A stretch of 5,794 nt of DNA from a bacterium (GTDB lineage: Bacteria > Zixibacteria > MSB-5A5 > GN15 > FEB-12). The stretch spans positions 1 to 5,794 of the forward strand of contig JAUXBJ010000146.1 in NCBI GenBank assembly GCA_030619425.1. The letters run 5' to 3'. A model generated the notes under the pieces. It ran no database searches. It was not told the DNA's origin and was given only the letters and a program-made list of their open reading frames with translations. Positions 1 through 5,254 of the stretch are shown here, one piece after another; positions within the stretch are counted from its first letter, which is position 1; each line of letters begins with the position of its first letter. The translations under genes and the position numbers were made by a program.

Positions 1-813
1 ATAGACATGGTCGTACTCGGCTCGGTCAGTATCTTCGGCAAGGGATATTTGGCATCGTTACAGTTATACGACGTGTCAGCCGAACAGCTGATCGCCAGTT
101 CAACCACCGATTCCAGGGCTTCGCTGGAGGATCTGATCGGCGCACTGAGAACTGCGGCAAGAGAGCTGCGGGAAAATCTCGAACCGGAGTCGGCATGGCA
201 ACCATCGCATCCAATCGCTCCGATCGAGCATACTCCGGAATCTCAGCCGATACTGCCACAGCGTTCTGTTGTGCCCGTGGGCATAGCGGTTGGCAGGTTG
301 AAGATTACGTCGTCTCCTCCTGGAGCGCGTGTTTACATTCACAGAAAGTACTCCGGCCTTACTCCGCTGGATATAGAGATGGCCACACTTTCATACAGAT
401 TGGAAGTCCGAATGGCCAATCACAGATCAGTGACAAAGAGAGTGCGCATCGATCCGGGGCAAATCGATAAACACCACTTTATCTTGCGGCGCATCTACCC
501 GATGAACCCGTACAAGAAAGCGGGTCACGCATTTTTCTGGCCCGGCATCTTCGTGACCACTTTTGGTTTCATTTCAATGAATGCGGCCATGGGAAACGCA
601 AATGAGTACCAGAACGACTTGGATCCCGAGGCAGAGCGTCGCGCCAGAGTTTGGACCGGCGCAATGTGGGGCAGCTTTTCAGTGGGTGTAATATTTGTCG
701 TTTCTGCCATCGTGTGCTGGTCCAGGTCGCCCGGTGACAAGGAGTATTTCGAACTCCACGGTTCATCGGCTGCGCTTCGTCTGGGTGAACGTGGTATGAT
801 AGTGACTTTCTAG
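1..813 (+). CDS. PEGA-domain envelope protein with C-terminal membrane hairpin (5' end outside window)
   Basis: The frame is open from base 1, and the residues before the first ATG (Ile-Asp) fit the domain, so that ATG (position 7) is probably internal and the true start lies upstream. Numbering from that Met: residues 1-58 look like the end of a CsgG/FlgO/TolB-N-type alpha/beta domain (VVLGSVSIF, then LQLYDVSAEQLIASS, then a helix). Residues 60-95 are a Pro-rich linker. Residues about 97-165 are a PEGA domain (GRLKITSSPPGARVYIHRKY, then GLTPLDIEM), a small beta fold common in surface and envelope proteins. Two hydrophobic segments follow (about 173-195 and 215-238), joined by a charged loop, and the tail ends in IVTF. 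The probable location is the cell envelope, anchored by the hairpin; the PEGA domain is thought to bind wall or other surface ligands, but no ligand can be read here. The gene after it starts 12 bp downstream. The C-terminal hairpin resembles that of the protease at 3634-5214. The family is clear for the PEGA part; the function is unknown. Confidence 0.85.
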   Translation: MDMVVLGSVSIFGKGYLASLQLYDVSAEQLIASSTTDSRASLEDLIGALRTAARELRENLEPESAWQPSHPIAPIEHTPESQPILPQRSVVPVGIAVGRLKITSSPPGARVYIHRKYSGLTPLDIEMATLSYRLEVRMANHRSVTKRVRIDPGQIDKHHFILRRIYPMNPYKKAGHAFFWPGIFVTTFGFISMNAAMGNANEYQNDLDPEAERRARVWTGAMWGSFSVGVIFVVSAIVCWSRSPGDKEYFELHGSSAALRLGERGMIVTF

Positions 814-820
814 GGGAGGT
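812..820 (+). promoter_or_regulatory. Strong ribosome binding site overlapping the upstream stop codon
   Basis: AGGGGAGGT is a near-perfect Shine-Dalgarno core five bases before the ATG at 826. Its first two bases belong to the TAG stop of the PEGA gene. This fixes the start of the Cys-rich gene and argues for coupled translation of the two genes. Confidence 0.75.
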
Positions 821-825
821 CTTCG

Positions 826-1650
826 ATGAGATGGAACCGTTTGCTCGTGTTTTTCATGGCGACCGTTCTCCTGCCCTGTTGCGACGTATTTCTGCCGGAC
901 ATCGGAGGTTCGGGTGAACAGTGTGCCGACAACGGCGACTGCATGGACGATCTGGTCTGCAATTTCAACGAGTGCGGACCCCCCAAGGGGCTCGGCGAGA
1001 AGTGCGACGAGTCAAAGCAGTACAACGAACACCCGGTCTGCGAGAACAGCCTGTGGTGCATCGACGGTGTGTGCGTGGAGGCGGGTGGAGAAGGACAACC
1101 CTGTTTGTATTATGTCGAGTGGGATGAAGAAGTCGGGTGTGATGATGGTCTGCATTGCATCCATGGAACATGTACCGGACCGCTACCTGATACGGTTCAA
1201 CAGCCAAATTCGAGCAAAGTCTGGACGAGGTGTCCCGTCGGTATGCAGTGGATTGAATGGAATTGCACGGGAACCGCGACCGATTTGCTCTGGAGTGATG
1301 TGCTCAGTAGCTGTCCTTCCGGTTTTCAGGTTCCTTCGCTCAATGATTTCATCCAGATAATTGTCGACTGTGACTCCTCGGTGATCAACCACTCCGTATA
1401 TGGAGGAGAATGTAACTCCTGCTCCGAAAGCCCAAAATGCGATGAGATATTCACTAATGATCCTACAAATTCAGGTAATATTGGGGGTGGCGAAGTAAAA
1501 TCTGAGACATACTGGACACGTACCGTAGGCAAAGTAATAGACGAAGTTCAATATGCTTTCATGATCGATTTTGACGGTGGTTATGATTGCGTGGAAACTG
1601 TGGCCAATCCAGATCTCTCGCAGGCTCTGGTTCTCTGCATCAAATACTGA
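826..1650 (+). CDS. Exported Cys-rich repeat protein with DUF1566-like C-terminal domain, putative lipoprotein
   Basis: The 274-residue product begins with a basic n-region and a hydrophobic core (MRWNRLLVFFMATVLLPCC). It ends in Cys18-Cys19, so it is exported and possibly a lipoprotein, although neither Cys sits in a canonical lipobox (Pro or Cys at -1). There are 23 cysteines (8%). Residues 33-116 form three Cys-rich units: C-x(5)-C-x(5)-C-x(4)-C, then two of C-x(11)-C-x(5)-C-x(4)-C, with nine residues between units. These resemble the small disulfide modules seen in many myxobacterial-type surface proteins. Residues about 134-274 resemble DUF1566 (Lcl C-terminal): C-x-GTATDLLW, a CPSGFQVPSLNDF segment matching the usual WRLPT-x-x-EL, YWTRT, DFDGG and a closing LCIK. 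The role is unknown; binding or adhesion at the cell surface is a guess. It is probably co-transcribed with the PEGA gene. The start rests on the strong ribosome binding site at 812-820. Confidence 0.88.
   Translation: MRWNRLLVFFMATVLLPCCDVFLPDIGGSGEQCADNGDCMDDLVCNFNECGPPKGLGEKCDESKQYNEHPVCENSLWCIDGVCVEAGGEGQPCLYYVEWDEEVGCDDGLHCIHGTCTGPLPDTVQQPNSSKVWTRCPVGMQWIEWNCTGTATDLLWSDVLSSCPSGFQVPSLNDFIQIIVDCDSSVINHSVYGGECNSCSESPKCDEIFTNDPTNSGNIGGGEVKSETYWTRTVGKVIDEVQYAFMIDFDGGYDCVETVANPDLSQALVLCIKY
922..1173 (+). repeat. Protein-level tandem Cys repeat, 33-residue period
   Basis: Cysteines 39, 45 and 50 recur at 72, 78 and 83 and again at 105, 111 and 116, and 60 recurs at 93, all exactly 33 residues (99 bases) apart. 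The first unit is shorter at its front: C33 lies 27, not 33, residues before C60. Apart from Cys and a few Gly and Asp residues the units are diverged, so this is an old duplication or a constrained disulfide scaffold, not a recent DNA repeat. Confidence 0.7.
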
Positions 1651-1684
1651 ACCGGTAAGCCGTTTCCCATGTTCCCTATGATAA

Positions 1685-1717
1685 CCTGTGGCACAACATG
1701 GCACAGGATCGCCTTTT
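1685..1717 (+). terminator. Weak hairpin plus TTTT after the Cys-rich gene
   Basis: CCTGTG (1685-1690) pairs with CACAGG (1702-1707) across an 11-base loop, and TTTT follows at 1714-1717. The stem is only 6 bp and the T tract is short and offset, so this is at best a poor intrinsic terminator. A competing pairing, CCATGTT (1667-1673) with AACATGG (1695-1701), overlaps it. Confidence 0.2.
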
Positions 1718-1751
1718 CGAGTATTCTGAATAGTCAAACAATTCACACCGA

Positions 1752-1778
1752 TATGATTCAGCCGCGGGTGGTATGATT
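1752..1778 (+). promoter_or_regulatory. Paired TATGATT heptamers upstream of the candidate promoter
   Basis: TATGATT occurs at 1752-1758 and 1772-1778, 20 bases apart (about two helical turns), directly before the likely -35 region. Same-face direct repeats placed like this often bind an activator, but two heptamers in AT-rich DNA can also arise by chance. Confidence 0.2.
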
Positions 1779-1780
1779 GG

Positions 1781-1809
1781 TGCATTGATTTGGAAGCGTT
1801 TTATATAAT
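1781..1809 (+). promoter_or_regulatory. Candidate sigma-70 promoter for the propeller lipoprotein gene
   Basis: TATAAT at 1804-1809 is a perfect -10 box, 30 bases before the ATG at 1840, in an AT-rich stretch. With a 17-base spacer the -35 would be TGCATT (1781-1786), which is weak; TTGATT (1785-1790) is a better sequence but lies only 13 bases away. Transcription would start near 1816 and give a leader of about 24 bases that contains the ribosome binding site. The weak -35 suggests that an activator may be needed. Confidence 0.45.
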
Positions 1810-1839
1810 GATGAAGAAGAATATCTTCGGGAGGATGCG

Positions 1840-3471
1840 ATGAAGAAGTTAATTTTACTGGTTGCCGTTATTATCGCCACCTTGATGTTATTCCCTGCCT
1901 GCTGGGATGACGACGAAGATCCCTTCGCAGATCCAGATGGAGGTGATACAGATACCGATACCGACTCCGATACCGATACCGATTCCGATTCTGACACGGA
2001 TGAAGAGTCGGGAGATCTTGACTGGGTGATCCAGGCAGGTGCGGTCGGGAATGATATATCCACGGACATAGAAGCTTTCACAGATGATTCCTTTCTGGTG
2101 ACTGGTTATTTCTACGGGACGATTACATTCGACAAAGACAACACCGGCGAAATCACTCTTGTTTCCGCAGGCGACGATGACATGTTCCTCTCGCGGTATG
2201 ATTCCGGTGGATCTCTTTCGTGGGCCGCTCAGGCGAAGAGTTCGGGAAACGTGAGAGCAAACTCGCTGTCCATTCTCAACGACGATTCCTCAATCGTGGT
2301 GGGCGATTTTGACGCCGACGCGATATTTGGTGAAGGTGAGTCCAATGAAACGACCCTCGTGGCCGGCACCGGCGCATCGTCGACCTTTGCGGCGAAGTAT
2401 AATTCGAACGGCACACTTCAGTGGGCCGCAGTGATAGCAGTCGGCCTCACGCCCTATTTCTATAATGGATATAGCAGGATAGATACGGCGGATGACGGAT
2501 CGTTCACTCTGGTCGGATCCTTCTATGGAAGTGCGACCGTTGGGGGAACCGTTTCTCTGACTTCTCAGGAGAAGTATGACGCGGTGATCGCCCGATTTGA
2601 CTCAAATGCCGGACTTCTCTGGGCAAGACAGGTGGCCGCGCCGGATGAGTCCACATACCTGACCGGTGTTTCGGTGCTTGCTGACGGAACCTCAGTCATA
2701 ATTGGGAATCCCGAGAATTTCGATGCGGCATGGAATTCCCAGACGGTCATTTTCGAAGTGGGAACCGCTGAAGAAACCGTACTCACTTTTGAGCCGTGCG
2801 GCTATTACATTGCCAGGTACTCTCCGAGTGGAACCCTCGAGTGGGTGAAGGACGAACAAATCGAAGCAGAGCCGGGATGGATTAACTGGGGCATGGGCGC
2901 CAACGCCGTCGATACACTGGATGATGGCACCGCGATGGTTTTTGGTTTTCTCGCGTTTCCATTGATCCTGGCCGAGGGAGAGCCTGCTTGGACCATACTG
3001 GAGCCCGAGGACGGTATGTTGTTTGTGGCGGGCTACGACTCGAACGGCGAATTGCAGAACGTTATTCAGACTGGGCCGCTTTTTTACGATCTGGCCTACC
3101 TCGACCATGAAACCATGGATTCCATCACCGCGTTTGATGACGGTTCGATGATGATTGCAGGCCGAATGGTAGAAGAAGCGACTTATGGTTCGGGTGAAAC
3201 CAACGAGACAACTTTGACGCCAGTTGGCAGTAAAGACTTGTACATTGTGAAGTACAATTCAGATGGCTCGTTGTCATGGGCGAAGAGTGCTCAACGATCA
3301 TCAGATAATTCCGACCTGCGACCGATTGCGGCGACAAATTTGTCTGATGGATCTTCTTTGTTGACCAGCAGTTTCGAGGATACAGCCGTGTTCGGCCCCG
3401 GCGAGCTCAAAGAAACAAGCCTGACGGCGGAAAATCAGTTTGATGTTTTTGTAATGAAATTGACCCCTTGA
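1840..3471 (+). CDS. Lipoprotein with Asp/Thr/Ser linker and predicted seven-bladed beta-propeller (SBBP-type repeats)
   Basis: The 543-residue product has a lipoprotein signal peptide (MKKLILLVAVIIATLMLFPAC). The lipobox is FPAC, so Cys21 would be lipidated; +2 is Trp, not Asp, which by the E. coli rule permits outer-membrane sorting. Residues 22-57 are very acidic and include an alternating D-T/S run (36-54) that likely acts as a flexible tether. Residues 58-543 form about seven repeats of roughly 60-70 residues. Each has a DDGS-x-x-x-x-G turn and then an F-x-x-[KR]-[YF]-[DN]-S-x-G-x-L-x-W closing strand pair, as in SBBP-type beta-propeller repeats. The closing Trp is at 128, 195, 261, 335 and 480, and is replaced by Asn at 407. 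No catalytic site is visible; surface binding is likely but the ligand is unknown. GGGAGG five bases before the ATG supports this start. The 189 bp gap and the promoter candidate suggest its own transcript. Confidence 0.88.
   Translation: MKKLILLVAVIIATLMLFPACWDDDEDPFADPDGGDTDTDTDSDTDTDSDSDTDEESGDLDWVIQAGAVGNDISTDIEAFTDDSFLVTGYFYGTITFDKDNTGEITLVSAGDDDMFLSRYDSGGSLSWAAQAKSSGNVRANSLSILNDDSSIVVGDFDADAIFGEGESNETTLVAGTGASSTFAAKYNSNGTLQWAAVIAVGLTPYFYNGYSRIDTADDGSFTLVGSFYGSATVGGTVSLTSQEKYDAVIARFDSNAGLLWARQVAAPDESTYLTGVSVLADGTSVIIGNPENFDAAWNSQTVIFEVGTAEETVLTFEPCGYYIARYSPSGTLEWVKDEQIEAEPGWINWGMGANAVDTLDDGTAMVFGFLAFPLILAEGEPAWTILEPEDGMLFVAGYDSNGELQNVIQTGPLFYDLAYLDHETMDSITAFDDGSMMIAGRMVEEATYGSGETNETTLTPVGSKDLYIVKYNSDGSLSWAKSAQRSSDNSDLRPIAATNLSDGSSLLTSSFEDTAVFGPGELKETSLTAENQFDVFVMKLTP
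1945..2001 (+). repeat. Imperfect GAYACC/GAYTCC hexamer repeat encoding the (D-T/S)n linker
   Basis: Nineteen codons alternate Asp (GAT/GAC) with Thr or Ser, giving an imperfect 6-base tandem array inside the lipoprotein gene. Every change in unit number by whole hexamers keeps the frame, so the tether can vary in length between strains. Such linkers directly after the lipobox Cys are common in deltaproteobacterial-type lipoproteins. Confidence 0.8.
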
Positions 3472-3510
3472 ATCCGTGATAACAACCTCCTGATATCAAT
3501 CCTCGAAGTG

Positions 3511-3535
3511 ATGACCGGAACACGTGTGAAGTCAT
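3511..3535. promoter_or_regulatory. Dyad-symmetric site in the gap before the protease gene
   Basis: An 8-base palindrome, ACACGTGT (3520-3527), is flanked almost symmetrically by ATGAC (3511-3515) and GTCAT (3531-3535), with arms 4 and 3 bases away. The shape fits a dimeric regulator site or a small hairpin. No convincing -10/-35 pair was found nearby, so how the protease gene is transcribed remains open. Confidence 0.22.
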
Positions 3536-3633
3536 ATCGTGTCACTAACAGGAAAGTGTTATGTTCAAGTCAATCGAATTTTGAAAGTCCCGATGCCTCT
3601 CAGTTGGCGGTTCTGAAGTAAAAGGAATTACCG

Positions 3634-5214
3634 ATGATATCGATGCGTGTTCTCCGATTTCTCGCGATCGTGTTTCTGGTTTCTATCTGGTCATTGTCCG
3701 CGATGGCAAAAGTCTCAAGGAAAAAGCCAATCAAGGTCAATCCGGAAGAGATGGAGGCTATTACTTTCTCCAGGCTGATTGTTCGTCCCGATATGGGTCT
3801 CGAGATAGGCATCGCTCCCGACGAAGTAACGATCAACATCATCGAAGAGCTGAGAAAACACGGACACAACGCTGTCGGCGCGGAGAATCTCGTATTTGGC
3901 ATAGATGAATCCGTAGAGGCCCAGCTGGTCCTCGGCGGCACGATAAAGTCCTTCAAGTGCTACCGTCATCATGAAAAAACGGCCATGAGTTGCGATATTG
4001 GAATTGACTGGGAGCTATACGACAAGGGTTTGAATACCGTTGTTTACAAAGTCCTCACGAGATGCCGAATACGCACCGTCAAAAAAAAGCAGATCTCCAG
4101 CAAGGGTATTTACAAACTGACGATGGGTGCGTTGAAATCGCTTCTTTCGAGAGAACGTTTTGTCAGCATGGTGAAGAAGAAAGACGGCTCATTCAAGCCA
4201 AAAAGCGCACATTCAACCGAGCATGTCAGGGAGTGTGATAACGACCAAAGAGAACTGCCGGCCGAGGCATCCGAAGTTGCAAAGGCGACCGTTCTGGTAA
4301 AAGTCGGCAATGCGCTGGGAAGCGGTTTCTTCTTTTCAAATGACGGGCTGATACTCACCGCAGATCACGTCGTTCGTTCATCGAAGACAGTTACGGTGAA
4401 AACCATAGACGGCACGGAGCTGGAGGCGACAGTAATTCGCAGGGATAGAGATGCGGATCTTGCCGTGCTGAAGGTTTCGGCCCGGGCGTCCTACTGCCTT
4501 CCTCTCGTTACGCAACTTCCCCCAATCGGAGCCGAATTATTTGCGTTCGGCGCGCCCGCCGGAGAAAAACTGGCTTTTTCCGTGACCAGGGGAATACTCA
4601 GCGGGATCCGCGAAATCGACGGGCGACAATTGCTTCAGACAGACGCGGCGCTGAATCCGGGTAGCAGTGGAGGCCCACTGGTCAATGAAGACGGCGAGGC
4701 CGTCGGCGTGGTGACGGGAGGGTTGACCAAAAAAGAGTTTGAGGGGATCGGGTTCGCCGTCCCGGCGAGCGCCGGGTTGGAGGAAATGGGATTGATCGTT
4801 GGGGATGAGACAACTGTAAAAGACACCGTCTGGGCGCAACAGGAAAACGACGATTATCCGATTGTCGACAAGCCGGATCCAAAAAAAGTAAACCCGATAC
4901 GAGCCATGCATTTGTTGGAAATGGAAAAGTTGTCACAACTCCAATCATTCCAGGCATATAGGGCCCTTGGGCATCTTTTCTTCTGGGGAGGGGCGGTGAC
5001 GACAGTTTTAGGAGGATTTATGCTGGCAAGGAATTTACCAGAAGGACGCGGGGTATTTATCGGCGGCAGTGCTTCAACTGTTCTGGGTATCATCTTGGGG
5101 GTGATATATTTATATAAGAAGGATAAAATCTTACGAGAAATAAAAAAGATCCCAATGGTTTCATTGTCCAAAAACAGCGACAGCATGACATTGTCTCTGG
5201 GATGGACGTTCTGA
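3634..5214 (+). CDS. Secreted trypsin-like (HtrA/S1C type) serine protease with N-terminal CsgG/FlgO-like domain and C-terminal membrane hairpin, no PDZ
   Basis: The 526-residue product starts with a Sec signal peptide (core at 5-22, cleavage likely after AMA at 25). AAAGGAA seven bases before the ATG favours this start over the in-frame ATG at 3643. Residues about 40-180 look like a CsgG/FlgO/TolB-N-type domain (AQLVLGGTIKSF at 96-107, WELYD at 126-130). Residues about 214-390 are a trypsin-2 peptidase: GSGFFFSNDGLILTADHVV carries His245, DADLAVLKV carries Asp275 and NPGSSGGPL carries Ser345, so the triad is intact and the enzyme is probably active. A charged linker (391-440) leads to two hydrophobic segments (446-466 and 473-494), a basic stretch and a tail ending in LGWTF. 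HtrA enzymes normally have PDZ domains after the protease; here a membrane hairpin takes that place. It likely cleaves proteins in the periplasm while tethered to a membrane; substrate and topology are unknown. The last third resembles the PEGA protein at 1-813. Confidence 0.93.
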   Translation: MISMRVLRFLAIVFLVSIWSLSAMAKVSRKKPIKVNPEEMEAITFSRLIVRPDMGLEIGIAPDEVTINIIEELRKHGHNAVGAENLVFGIDESVEAQLVLGGTIKSFKCYRHHEKTAMSCDIGIDWELYDKGLNTVVYKVLTRCRIRTVKKKQISSKGIYKLTMGALKSLLSRERFVSMVKKKDGSFKPKSAHSTEHVRECDNDQRELPAEASEVAKATVLVKVGNALGSGFFFSNDGLILTADHVVRSSKTVTVKTIDGTELEATVIRRDRDADLAVLKVSARASYCLPLVTQLPPIGAELFAFGAPAGEKLAFSVTRGILSGIREIDGRQLLQTDAALNPGSSGGPLVNEDGEAVGVVTGGLTKKEFEGIGFAVPASAGLEEMGLIVGDETTVKDTVWAQQENDDYPIVDKPDPKKVNPIRAMHLLEMEKLSQLQSFQAYRALGHLFFWGGAVTTVLGGFMLARNLPEGRGVFIGGSASTVLGIILGVIYLYKKDKILREIKKIPMVSLSKNSDSMTLSLGWTF

Positions 5215-5249
5215 CCCCTGTCCCGTTCCGCGATTAACCAATTGACCCC
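5212..5249. repeat. TGACCCC repeat pair in the convergent intergenic gap
   Basis: TGACCCC occurs at 5212-5218 and 5243-5249, 31 bases apart; the first copy supplies the TGA stop of the protease gene. The second is part of AATTGACCCCAAATTT, which ends beside the stop of the dihydrouridine synthase gene. The gap is only 40 bases and shows no strong hairpin. A position between convergent genes is typical of dispersed REP-like elements, but copy number elsewhere in the genome cannot be seen from here. Confidence 0.35.
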
Positions 5250-5254
5250 AAATT

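Noticed and set aside
7..9. ATG as the true start of the PEGA gene
   Set aside because: The frame is open to the left, the residues at this Met are in the middle of a strand of the N-domain (compare AQLVLGG in the protease), and no signal peptide follows, so the start is upstream.
1945..2001. Short tandem array as a CRISPR-like repeat
   Set aside because: The units are 6 bases without spacers and encode an in-frame acidic linker.
2692..3108. A 138-residue minus-strand open frame inside the propeller gene
   Set aside because: It lies wholly antisense to a repeat domain with clear coding constraint, and has no domain or ribosome binding site that stands out.
3541..3600. Sigma-70 promoter around TATGTT (3560-3565)
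   Set aside because: The -10 match is only partial and the hexamer 17 bases upstream (TCGTGT) does not resemble a -35.
3634..5214. Trypsin-like protease as effector of an anti-phage system
   Set aside because: It carries a clear Sec signal peptide and membrane helices and has no NTPase, sensor or nuclease neighbour, so an envelope role fits better than a cytoplasmic defence role.
5215..5254. Bidirectional terminator between the convergent genes
   Set aside because: No stem of useful length with a T tract on either strand could be drawn; only short direct repeats are present.
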